A DNA stretch of 8,143 bases from Bacteroidota bacterium (GTDB taxonomy: Bacteria > Bacteroidota > Bacteroidia > Chitinophagales > UBA2359): assembly GCA_020627525.1 (NCBI GenBank), contig JAHDGP010000166.1:927-9069 (forward strand), read 5' to 3'. The notes under the pieces were generated by a model. That model was not told the DNA's origin, ran no database searches, and was given only the letters and a program-made list of their open reading frames with translations. The position numbers were made by a program, and so were the translations under genes. Shown in pieces: positions 1 through 6,140 of this stretch (positions are counted from its first letter, which is position 1; each line of letters starts with the position of its first letter).

Positions 1-359
1 AATTTGATATTCCTAAAAGGTTGTGGCAAAGAATGTTAGAAATACTGAAAATAGAAAAGGTCAATTGGGCTGATTTATCCAACAAAAAAATAAACGCTTT
101 TGCTTCAATGCTGACAAATTGCGAATTACAAGTTACTGGAAAAAGCACGTTTAAAGAAGAGTTTGTAACTTGCGGTGGCGTTGATTTAAATGAAGTCAAT
201 TTTAAAAAAATGGAAAGCAAATTGCTTAGTAATCTATACTTTGCTGGTGAAGTTTTGGATATTGATGCTGTAACAGGTGGGTTTAATTTTCAAGCTGCCT
301 GGACTACTGCTTGGTTGGTTGCTCAGTCGCTTGCTATAAAAAAAGAAACAGGGTCCTAG
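1..359 (+). CDS. NAD(P)/FAD-dependent oxidoreductase, HI0933/YhiN/BaiN family (C-terminal part)
   Basis: This is the 3' end of a flavoprotein gene. The frame is open from base 3, so the true start lies before the window, and it ends at TAG 357-359. About 118 C-terminal residues are visible. The diagnostic block is the C-terminal FAD-contact region: TCGGVDLNEV, then the MESKL stretch, LYFAGEVLDIDAVTGGFNFQ and AAWTTAWL. This matches the HI0933-like family (YhiN, YtfP, BaiN), in which the motif is normally GLYFAGEvLDvDGiTGGFN. Here the usual Gly before the TGG is Ala (DIDAVTGG), a mild deviation. The family consists of cytoplasmic FAD-binding proteins. One member, BaiN, has been linked to reductive bile-acid metabolism, but most have no known substrate, so none is assigned here. 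The next gene on this strand is more than 400 bases away, so an operon with bshA is unlikely. Confidence 0.88.
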   Translation, partial: FDIPKRLWQRMLEILKIEKVNWADLSNKKINAFASMLTNCELQVTGKSTFKEEFVTCGGVDLNEVNFKKMESKLLSNLYFAGEVLDIDAVTGGFNFQAAWTTAWLVAQSLAIKKETGS

Positions 360-377
360 AAATACTAAAACCCTGTT
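347..377 (+). terminator. Hairpin spanning the stop codon of the flavoprotein gene; possible weak terminator
   Basis: AACAGGGT (347-354) and ACCCTGTT (370-377) form a perfect 8-bp stem with a 15-base loop. The stem starts inside the last codons, and the TAG stop (357-359) sits in the loop. The sequence that follows (ACAAAGTATTATAAG) lacks a run of T, so this is not a classical intrinsic terminator. It may still act as a 3'-end stabilising structure. The position at the end of a gene and before a long gap supports a role in transcript ending. Confidence 0.4.
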
Positions 378-513
378 ACAAAGTATTATAAGAGCCCATT
401 GTAATATTTGAGGTTGATATTAAATCTGCAATATATGTACCAATCATTATCTAAAAATAGGTTAAAAAAGAATCATTTACGCAAAACACTAGTTAACTGA
501 TTGTAATACATTA

Positions 514-541
514 TTTGTTAAGAATAATATTTTTAATTTTG
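514..541 (+). promoter_or_regulatory. Candidate Bacteroidota-type promoter upstream of bshA
   Basis: TTTG at 514-517 is followed, after 16 bases, by TAATTTTG at 534-541. The second block is a full match to the Bacteroidota -7 element TAnnTTTG. The spacer is slightly shorter than the usual 17-23 bases. If it is used, transcription would start near 547, and the bshA leader would be about 230 bases long and include both inverted repeats. An alternative, weaker pair lies closer to the gene (TTG 676-678 and TAATTTG 700-706, one base short of consensus). Chance matches are common in such AT-rich DNA. Confidence 0.25.
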
Positions 542-622
542 CATATTATTAAATATGAACACTCTTTGAATTTTATATTTTGTAAGTAAAACAATACATA
601 TTCCAGTGTGTTATTTTAATAA

Positions 623-644
623 TTAATTGATAAGATCAAATTAA
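623..644. repeat. Imperfect inverted repeat upstream of bshA
   Basis: TTAATTGAT (623-631), a 3-base centre AAG, and ATCAAATTAA (635-644) form a 9-bp dyad with one bulged A. The short spacer and the symmetry around TTGAT/ATCAA suggest a possible dimeric-regulator operator rather than an RNA hairpin. The AT-rich background makes chance formation plausible. Confidence 0.35.
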
Positions 645-649
645 CATGT

Positions 650-676
650 ATCAATATTTTTTTTCAAAATATTGAT
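650..676. repeat. Perfect 11-bp inverted repeat upstream of bshA
   Basis: ATCAATATTTT (650-660) is exactly repeated in inverse orientation as AAAATATTGAT (666-676), separated by TTTTC. It would fold into an 11-bp hairpin, nearly all A-T. Neither strand has a T-run after the stem, so it is not an intrinsic terminator. It lies about 100 bases before the bshA start and shares the ATCAA/TTGAT arms with the dyad at 623-644, so a regulatory site is conceivable. Confidence 0.5.
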
Positions 677-775
677 TGTCAACATTTTACTTTGAAATGT
701 AATTTGATGGTTTTTAAATTGGTCTTATCCTTTATTTGAAATTTGAGCGCATTTTATACTAAAAAATCATCAACA

Positions 776-1918
776 ATGAATATAGGAATTGTTTGTTATC
801 CAACTTATGGAGGTAGTGGTGTTGTTGCAACAGAATTGGGGAAATCCTTAGCTGATAATGGACATCAAGTTCATTTTATATCATATAAACAACCATTTAG
901 ATTGGTTCATTTTAATGACAATATTACTTTTCATGAAGTAAGTTTCACCAATTACCCACTGTTCGAATTTCCTCCTTATGAAACTGCTCTGGCAAGTAAA
1001 TTAGTAGATACAGTAAAATTCAGCAATCTGGACATTATCCATGTTCATTATGCTATACCACACGCTTCGGCGGCTTTTTTGGCTAAGAGTATTTTAAAAA
1101 CGCAGGGCATAAATATCCCCGTTATTACTACGCTTCACGGAACAGATATAACTTTGGTTGGAAAAGATGTTACTTATGCTCCAGTAGTAACTTTCTCAAT
1201 AAATGCTTCTGATGGTGTAACGGCAGTTTCAGACTCTCTAAGACAACAAACTTATGATTCTTTTGAAATAACAAAAGAAATTCAAGCCATTCCAAATTTT
1301 ATTGATTTAGATGCTTTTAAAAAAGTGGATAAAAGCCATTTCAAAAAGGCCATTGCACCCAATGGAGAATTTATCCTAACACACACTTCTAACTTTAGAA
1401 AAGTCAAACGTGTTACGGATGTGATTGATGTATTTAGCAAAGTTCTAAAAGAAGTTCCTGCAAAATTATTATTGATTGGTGATGGTCCTGATAGAAAAAA
1501 AGCGGAGCAAATGTGTCGAGACTTGGGCACTTGTGATGATGTGCGTTTTCTCGGAAAACAAGATGCTGTGAAAGAGTTGTTAGCCGTTTCTGACCTATTT
1601 TTATTGCCTTCGGAAAATGAAAGTTTTGGCTTAGCAGCACTAGAAGCTATGGCCTGTGAAGTTCCCGTTATTTCGTCTAATGCAGGAGGCATTCCAGAAA
1701 TAAACATCCACAACCAAACGGGCTACCTCAGCGAAGTGGGAGACACTGAAGATATGGCAAAAAACACAATATCTTTGCTAGAAAACAGCGAAAAACTGGA
1801 CGAATTTAAACAGAATGCATTTATTCAAGCTAAAAAATTTGATATAGAATCCATCAGACCGATGTATGAAAATTTTTATGAGTCTATTATTGAAAAAACA
1901 AAAAATGCTGTGATATAA
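776..1918 (+). CDS. bshA: BshA, N-acetyl-alpha-D-glucosaminyl L-malate synthase (bacillithiol biosynthesis)
   Basis: This is a GT4-family (GT-B fold) glycosyltransferase that joins the GlcNAc of UDP-GlcNAc to L-malate, the first step of bacillithiol synthesis in the cytoplasm. The 380-residue product matches the usual length of about 377-381. The ATG at 776 is chosen because BshA proteins begin with an MxIGIVCYPTYGGSG-like stretch, here MNIGIVCYPTYGGSG (residues 1-15, glycine-rich loop). An in-frame TTG at 743 would add 11 residues without family support. Other landmarks are HVHYAIPHA (89-97), TLHGTDITLVG (119-129), SNFRKVKR (205-212), GDGPDR (235-240), the EX7E motif E282...E290 in ESFGLAALE, and GGIPE (304-308). 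All key elements are intact. No Shine-Dalgarno is seen, as is common in Bacteroidota. No bshB or bshC is nearby, so the pathway genes are dispersed. The gene converges on the kinase gene with 25 bases between the stops. Confidence 0.96.
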   Translation: MNIGIVCYPTYGGSGVVATELGKSLADNGHQVHFISYKQPFRLVHFNDNITFHEVSFTNYPLFEFPPYETALASKLVDTVKFSNLDIIHVHYAIPHASAAFLAKSILKTQGINIPVITTLHGTDITLVGKDVTYAPVVTFSINASDGVTAVSDSLRQQTYDSFEITKEIQAIPNFIDLDAFKKVDKSHFKKAIAPNGEFILTHTSNFRKVKRVTDVIDVFSKVLKEVPAKLLLIGDGPDRKKAEQMCRDLGTCDDVRFLGKQDAVKELLAVSDLFLLPSENESFGLAALEAMACEVPVISSNAGGIPEINIHNQTGYLSEVGDTEDMAKNTISLLENSEKLDEFKQNAFIQAKKFDIESIRPMYENFYESIIEKTKNAVI

Positions 1919-1943
1919 AACATTCCTTGATTATGACAACTTT

Positions 1944-3059
1944 TTAGTTTCCTTTGCCAATATGGTAAAGTAAAGAAGTTGTATCTCTAAACACATTTTT
2001 TTTGGGAATTTTTACATAAATGGAAGTACCTTGGTCGCTATTTTTAGCAACCCCTATCTCTCCGTCATATTTTTTAACAATGGTCTTGCAAACAGCCAGC
2101 CCCATCCCAATGCCTGTGTATTCAGTTCCGTTGTTCAACTTTTTAAACATTTCAAAAACAAGGCTGCAATATTCTCCTTTTATTCCAATGCCATTGTCAA
2201 TTACATTAAAAATATGATTTTGCCTATCCTCAGAGTACTGAATATCTACTTTAATAGTCTCTTCATTGTTAAACTTTATGCCATTGTCAATTAAGTTGTC
2301 AAAAAGAGTTAGAAAGTGTGATTCATCAGCGTAAAAATTAGGGAGTTTATCAAAAGTAATCTCAATATCTACATATTGATAATTTGCCTTATTATCTCGG
2401 CTTAACGTTTCCATTAAGTTGTTTAGGTCTATTTCTTTTGCAAAAATTTTGGATTTTTTCAAACCTAAATAATACTCAATTCCATGGATTATTTTTTTAA
2501 TATTTTCACTTCCACTAAGTGCCAATTTAATATATTCATTTACCTTTTCTTTATCAATGGAATCATTGTTTAGCTCTAATTCAATAAGGTTAAGAAAACT
2601 TACGATTGTCCGTAAAGGTGTTTTTAAGTCGTGCGAAGCTATGTATTCAAAAACATCTAAATCACTTTTAAACTTTGAAATAGATTCTTCTCTTTTCTTT
2701 TCTTTAATTTTTTGTTCTGTAATATTTTGAAAGGTAGCAACTATTATTTCTTCAGAAAATTCGGTGGCTTTCACCCTTTTCGTTTTCAGCTCTACCCAGC
2801 TCCCATTTTTTTGCTCCAATGAAACAGCATATTTTTCATCGGGATTATTGAACATTTCTTTTAGTAATTGAAAAGAATCCCTATCATAAACTTCTCCAAA
2901 GTCTTCAATTTTTGACACAACTTTGCTAAGACCAGGATGTACTATTAAAACTGATTCGTCCGCATAAACTGTTTGCGTATAATTTTCATAACTTATACAA
3001 CAAAGTCCACATAAATTTTGTGCTATATTATGTATAAATTTTTTATTTGGATAGTCCAT
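1944..3059 (-). CDS. Soluble PAS-domain sensor histidine kinase
   Basis: This 371-residue protein lacks membrane segments and a signal peptide, so it should sense a cytoplasmic cue. Residues 1 to about 117 look like a single PAS fold, ending in a PAC-like strand (WVELKTKRV...EEIIVATFQNITEQ, 88-115). A short charged helix follows, then the HisKA dimerisation domain with the phospho-accepting His143 in FEYIASHDLKTPLRT, the variant typical of phytochrome-like kinases. The HATPase_c domain shows an N box (LFDNLIDNGIKFN, 252-264), G1 (DNGIGI, 288-293), an F box (FEMFKKLNNG, 302-311) and G2 (GIGMGLAV, 316-323). All catalytic boxes are intact. There is no receiver domain and no response regulator beside it, so its partner is unknown. 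A cysteine cluster, CGLCC (17-21), lies at the very N-terminus and could be a redox or metal site, though this is only inference. The start is ATG at 3059, and it is divergent from the DUF2141 gene. Confidence 0.93.
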   Translation of the reverse strand: MDYPNKKFIHNIAQNLCGLCCISYENYTQTVYADESVLIVHPGLSKVVSKIEDFGEVYDRDSFQLLKEMFNNPDEKYAVSLEQKNGSWVELKTKRVKATEFSEEIIVATFQNITEQKIKEKKREESISKFKSDLDVFEYIASHDLKTPLRTIVSFLNLIELELNNDSIDKEKVNEYIKLALSGSENIKKIIHGIEYYLGLKKSKIFAKEIDLNNLMETLSRDNKANYQYVDIEITFDKLPNFYADESHFLTLFDNLIDNGIKFNNEETIKVDIQYSEDRQNHIFNVIDNGIGIKGEYCSLVFEMFKKLNNGTEYTGIGMGLAVCKTIVKKYDGEIGVAKNSDQGTSIYVKIPKKNVFRDTTSLLYHIGKGN

Positions 3060-3131
3060 TTATTTTGAATATCGAAAATGGATTTGGTAGTTGTTAAATT
3101 CATATTACGAAAATAAACACTATTTGTTAGC

Positions 3132-3162
3132 TTGGTTTGGTTTCTTGAAAGACAATAGTTTG
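3132..3162 (+). promoter_or_regulatory. Candidate promoter of the DUF2141 gene
   Basis: TTG (3132-3134) and TAGTTTG (3156-3162) are separated by 21 bases. This fits the Bacteroidota pattern except that the -7 block is one base short of TAnnTTTG. Transcription would begin about 10 bases before the ATG at 3176, giving a very short leader. Confidence 0.25.
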
Positions 3163-3175
3163 AATAAAATATCGT

Positions 3176-3613
3176 ATGATATTTATGTACTTATTTATAA
3201 TATTCTTTCAACTTTTCACACTTCAATTGATTGATAGCCAAAATGCTGAGGTTGTCGAACTAACCATTACCAATATCCAAGCAGGAACTGGAAATATTTT
3301 AGTATCCGTTTATGAAAACGCTAACCAATTTCCTTATGACCCTTTTGTGACCTATAGCATTGACAAATCTACAATCTCTAAGTCAACAGTTGTTTATAAA
3401 ATAAACGATCTTCAACCAGCTAAAAAGTACGCCATTACTTTGTTAGATGATGAAAACAAGAATGAAGATATGGATTACAATTTGGTAGGCATTCCCAAAG
3501 AAGGTTACGGTTTTTCAAACAATGCAAAGCCACGTTTTTTGACAGCTCCAACATTTGAAGACTGTAGTTTCAGCCCTCAAGAATCAATAAGTATTAAAAT
3601 GAAGTATTGGTAA
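3176..3613 (+). CDS. DUF2141 domain-containing secreted protein
   Basis: This is a 145-residue protein with a hydrophobic N-terminal segment (residues 1-19), probably a signal peptide cleaved near residue 24, followed by a small all-beta domain. DUF2141 hallmarks are present: NILVSVYENANQF (40-52), the acidic loop DDENKNEDMD (91-100), the signature GIPKEGYGFSNN (105-116), APTFEDCSF (124-132), and a final beta strand ending in KYW. The length is normal for the family. Its function is unknown; members are widespread exported proteins of Bacteroidota and Proteobacteria, and the Asp/Asn-rich loop resembles a calcium-binding loop (inference). The start is ambiguous between ATG 3176 and ATG 3185. 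Both give a signal peptide without a positive charge before the hydrophobic core, which is unusual. The 3' end converges on the GNAT gene with only 9 bases between. Confidence 0.9.
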   Translation: MIFMYLFIIFFQLFTLQLIDSQNAEVVELTITNIQAGTGNILVSVYENANQFPYDPFVTYSIDKSTISKSTVVYKINDLQPAKKYAITLLDDENKNEDMDYNLVGIPKEGYGFSNNAKPRFLTAPTFEDCSFSPQESISIKMKYW

Positions 3614-3622
3614 CAAATGCAA

Positions 3623-4120
3623 CTATATCATTTTTGCTAAAAGATAGCTGTCAAAATATTTTCCATCTATGAAATTGGCGTTCTTCATACGTCCCTCAAT
3701 CTTATAACCGAGTGTTATAGATAGTTGTACATCGTCATAATCATAAAGACTGATAGTTTGATCTAAACGCTTCAAATTATTTTGCAATGCAAAACCTTCT
3801 ATTCCTATCAAGAGTTTACGCTTAATTTCATCCTGTCTGTATTTTTTTAACAGACCGAATTCTACTTTTCCCACATGACCATTCGCAGGCAATTCTCCTT
3901 GAATGATTTTTCCATAGCCCACTATTTTACTAGCAATTTTTACTAAGAAAAAATTGTATAGATGATTATCTAAATTTGAACGAATCATTGAAAGTTTGTT
4001 CTCTAAGAACATTTTTCCAATCTCGTATTCTGATAGTATTTCTTCCCTAATAGAAAGATACTTATCATTTTCTCTAGTATTTCCAGGGCGCACACTTATG
4101 TCTTGATTTACAATTATCAA
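3623..4120 (-). CDS. GNAT-family N-acetyltransferase with degenerate acetyl-CoA loop
   Basis: The 165-residue product has the GNAT layout: an N-terminal strand-helix region, a beta hairpin around FFLVKIASKIVGYGKI (57-72), strand 4 VGKVEFGLL (83-91), the motif A helix (95-110) and motif B with SLYDYDDVQLSITLGYKIEGR (124-144). It ends in DGKYFDSYLLAKMI, as in RimI/RimL-like enzymes. In motif A, the consensus R/Q-x-x-G-x-G/A that cradles the acetyl-CoA pyrophosphate reads R95-Q-D-E98-I-K100, so both glycines are replaced by charged residues. The substrate is unknown and activity is uncertain. No ATG fits the N-terminus: the frame opens after a TGA, and the best start is TTG at 4120 behind a purine stretch GTAGAGAG. 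The first in-frame ATG is at residue 37 and would remove the first strand. It is the last of three minus-strand genes, 73 bases after the SRPBCC gene. Confidence 0.82.
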   Translation of the reverse strand: MIIVNQDISVRPGNTRENDKYLSIREEILSEYEIGKMFLENKLSMIRSNLDNHLYNFFLVKIASKIVGYGKIIQGELPANGHVGKVEFGLLKKYRQDEIKRKLLIGIEGFALQNNLKRLDQTISLYDYDDVQLSITLGYKIEGRMKNANFIDGKYFDSYLLAKMI

Positions 4121-4179
4121 CTCTCTACTAATTTTAATTCAACCTGGCTATCACTATTTACTCTATTGATTTTCAAAAA

Positions 4180-4202
4180 CCGTTCCTTTTTACTCAAACG
4201 GC
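4180..4202 (-). terminator. Possible intrinsic terminator at the end of the SRPBCC gene
   Basis: Read on the minus strand, CCGTT (4201-4197) pairs with AACGG (4184-4180) around a 12-base loop. A G-U pair can extend the stem to 6 bp, and TTTTTG follows directly. The TGA stop of the SRPBCC gene (4196-4194) is inside the loop. The stem is short, so termination would be partial at best. If it works, the GNAT gene downstream may be expressed separately or at a lower level. Confidence 0.35.
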
Positions 4203-4622
4203 AAACTTTTTTTTATAAATATTTTTTCTGTAGCCAAAAATCACCCAAAACAAAGGGTAAACCAAGCAGTCTATAAGTAAATTATTTGTTTGATAATATA
4301 TTTCGTCTATAACAATTGTCTGCGATTTGTTGGATAATATCCGATGAAAATGTTTCCAACTTTTCAAAGGAAATGGAAGATGTATGCCTTCGTCTACAAA
4401 ATATATTTGTTCGGCATTGTGTTCATTGGCAATAATCTTACTTACCCACTTTTGACCAAACAACATTTCGATATGTACTTCATCGTTTTTTTGGCATCCA
4501 TCAAAACGTATCAGTTTGACTGGCAACAGTGGTGGAGACAGTTCGAGGAATAATTTTTCATCAAATTGAGCAAATACTTTTTCGCAACTTTGATCAACTT
4601 TTGTAGAAAATTTTATCAACAT
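4194..4622 (-). CDS. SRPBCC (START-like) fold protein of unknown ligand
   Basis: The 142-residue product resembles the small Bacteroidota SRPBCC proteins (Bet v 1/polyketide cyclase-like helix-grip fold) that bind hydrophobic ligands in a deep cavity. Visible landmarks are the N-terminal strand MLIKFSTKVDQSCEKVFAQF, SPPLLPVKLIRFDGC (29-43), GQKWVSKI (56-63), the conserved core VDEGIHLPFPLKSWKHFHRI (76-95), DEIYYQT (106-112) and a C-terminal amphipathic helix rich in aromatics (YPLFWVIFGYRK, 122-133), as expected for the long lid helix. There is no signal peptide, so it should be cytoplasmic or membrane-associated. The start is ATG at 4622. It follows the large helical protein by 30 bases, so co-transcription is possible, although a TAGATTTG element directly before the start suggests its own promoter. 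The ligand cannot be inferred from the sequence. Confidence 0.78.
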   Translation of the reverse strand: MLIKFSTKVDQSCEKVFAQFDEKLFLELSPPLLPVKLIRFDGCQKNDEVHIEMLFGQKWVSKIIANEHNAEQIYFVDEGIHLPFPLKSWKHFHRILSNKSQTIVIDEIYYQTNNLLIDCLVYPLFWVIFGYRKNIYKKKFAV

Positions 4623-4632
4623 ATTAAAAAAA

Positions 4633-4640
4633 CAAATCTA
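4633..4640 (-). promoter_or_regulatory. TAGATTTG, -7-like element before the SRPBCC gene
   Basis: The minus strand reads TAGATTTG, a full match to TAnnTTTG, ending 10 bases before the ATG at 4622. No TTG is present 17-23 bases upstream, so the -33 part is missing. Transcription from here would leave a leader of only a few bases. The same octamer precedes the upstream gene on this strand. Confidence 0.3.
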
Positions 4641-4652
4641 GGTCACTTATGT

Positions 4653-6101
4653 TCACTGGGCTGAAATTTTATAAATATTATTTTTCTCTTCCATTTTTTC
4701 TAACAACCAATTTTTATCCGCTATTTGCGAACTTTCGTCAATTTGCTTTTTTAGTGTTGCCAATCGTTTTTTATCTCTTGGATTAATTTGACTCAGCCGT
4801 TTTAAAAATCGTACCAAGTTTAAGTAATTTGTTTTGTGATTGTCTGATATAATTTTTTTTCTGCGCAACAATTGTTTAAAACTGTCCATTAATGAATGCA
4901 ATGCATCAAACTCATTCATTTCATAATAAGCCTTTAGCAACAATGTTTTTGAATCTAATTTGTAAAAAACATCGCTGTATTCAACCACTTGAAGCAATTG
5001 TAGTAGCTTCTTGTATTCTTTTATGTAAAAATAATACCTCGCCAGATTGTAATTATAAGCATTCTGCGCATCAGAACCATCTAGTTTCTTTTTATATTGT
5101 TGAATAAATTTATATATCCATTCATAATCTTTTAACCGCAATCCCACAGATACAATATTTTTATAGTTCCAGGGCGATATTTTTTCATTTAATAGTAAAA
5201 TGTTGTTTTCTAAAGACTGCTTATACAATATGTACAGTTTTTCTAAATACCTCGAATGCCCTTCATTCACCTTTTGTACACAGTAATTAAAGGCTATGAA
5301 ATAAATGTCTCGCAAGTCTTCTATTGTTATGTTGTTTTGTTTTGATAACTGGACAATCAAATCTTCAAATGCCCATACATCATTTCTACGCAGTTGTATT
5401 TTTATAGCCATATAAAACAACTTTATGGAATCGACTTTTAAATAAGAAGACTCTTTTTCCAAATGATCCAATATTTCTTCCAAAAAAACAAGATTGTATT
5501 CCTTTTTAGAAATTCTTTTATGTGTCAATATAGAAACACACATTTTTAATTTTTCCAAAATAAAATATTGATCTAATGCATCTGACGCTTCTTGGTATTT
5601 TCGAGGAAACTGCCGCCCCTTGTATTCTCCAATAAAATTGTTGTACTCTGTAAATCGACCTAATTCGGTATGGAAAAAATCAGCATCATAGGTTGCGGTC
5701 TTTTTTCTATTTTCTAAATATCTAAAATGCCCATCAAAGTGCTTGGTTAGCTTTGATGATCGGTAATATTTCAATAAACTAAGCTTAGAAAAAGATTTAT
5801 CTTTTTGGGATTCTTTAAAAATCAGGTAAAGCTCGATTTTTTGAATCACAAAAGACATTAATTTTCTCAATACATCATCATTGTATTGCTTATTTCCGTA
5901 TATAAGATTAAATAATTCCTCCTTTGAAATTTTTACTTCCCCACTCTTTTTAGAAACTTTTATGATCCTAATTAATTCACTAAACAATAAGGATGCTTTG
6001 GGATTCTCATTTACAGCTTTTGATTCAAGGAATAGTAAAATACTGTCATATTCCTTTGCAGGAATACTTTCCATCAACTGTATGAGCTTGTTTTTTTTCA
6101 C
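4653..6101 (-). CDS. Conserved Bacteroidota helical-repeat (TPR-like) protein of unknown function
   Basis: This is a large, strongly charged, Lys-rich, almost all-helical soluble protein. The GTG at 6101 (482 residues, beginning MKKNKLIQLMESI) is preferred because related proteins, as I recall them, begin with a KLlkLl..l-type helix. The frame stays open to TTG 6128 (491 residues), and an ATG occurs at 6074 (473 residues). Numbered from the GTG, residues 1-100 form a conserved head domain (KLIQLMESIPAKEYDSI, then YNDDVLRKLMSF near 73-84). Residues 140-410 look like tandem helical hairpins of TPR type; the clearest is YNLARYYFYIKEYKKLLQLL (351-370), followed by LLLKAYYEMNEFDAL (387-401). No catalytic motif, signal peptide or membrane segment is seen. 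I associate the family with Saprospiraceae-like Bacteroidota but know no function; a scaffold or protein-binding role is inference. It is divergent from the C25 peptidase gene and first in a row of three minus-strand genes. Confidence 0.85.
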   Translation of the reverse strand: MKKNKLIQLMESIPAKEYDSILLFLESKAVNENPKASLLFSELIRIIKVSKKSGEVKISKEELFNLIYGNKQYNDDVLRKLMSFVIQKIELYLIFKESQKDKSFSKLSLLKYYRSSKLTKHFDGHFRYLENRKKTATYDADFFHTELGRFTEYNNFIGEYKGRQFPRKYQEASDALDQYFILEKLKMCVSILTHKRISKKEYNLVFLEEILDHLEKESSYLKVDSIKLFYMAIKIQLRRNDVWAFEDLIVQLSKQNNITIEDLRDIYFIAFNYCVQKVNEGHSRYLEKLYILYKQSLENNILLLNEKISPWNYKNIVSVGLRLKDYEWIYKFIQQYKKKLDGSDAQNAYNYNLARYYFYIKEYKKLLQLLQVVEYSDVFYKLDSKTLLLKAYYEMNEFDALHSLMDSFKQLLRRKKIISDNHKTNYLNLVRFLKRLSQINPRDKKRLATLKKQIDESSQIADKNWLLEKMEEKNNIYKISAQ

Positions 6102-6132
6102 AAATAAATGTTTTTTAAATTTACCCAAAATA

Positions 6133-6140
6133 CAAATCTA
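6133..6140 (-). promoter_or_regulatory. TAGATTTG, -7-like element before the helical-repeat gene
   Basis: The minus strand reads TAGATTTG, a full TAnnTTTG match. The nearest upstream TTG lies 25 bases away (6166-6168 on the plus strand as CAA), slightly beyond the usual 17-23. Transcription would start at about 6126-6128, which falls on the distal TTG codon. That favours the GTG at 6101 as the translation start, with a leader of about 25 bases. Confidence 0.35.

Larger units (their letters stand above)
360..775. other. Long AT-rich intergenic region upstream of bshA
   Basis: I find no supportable gene in this stretch of about 416 bases. Open frames are short and resemble no known protein, and nothing resembles a tRNA or another GC-rich structured RNA. 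It holds a promoter-like element (514-541) and two inverted repeats (623-644 and 650-676). It most likely serves as the bshA upstream region; a small RNA cannot be excluded. Confidence 0.5.

Noticed and set aside
650..676. Intrinsic terminator at the 11-bp inverted repeat
   Set aside because: The stem is almost all A-T and no T-run follows on either strand.
743..775. Upstream TTG start for bshA adding 11 residues
   Set aside because: BshA proteins start at the M(K/N)IGIVCYPTYGGSG segment; the extra residues have no family counterpart, and an ATG stands at 776.
1282..1713. 143-codon open frame on the minus strand
   Set aside because: It lies wholly inside bshA on the opposite strand, has no recognisable protein features, and bshA is unambiguous.
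1919..1943. Shared bidirectional terminator between bshA and the kinase gene
   Set aside because: The 25-base gap contains no inverted repeat that I can find.
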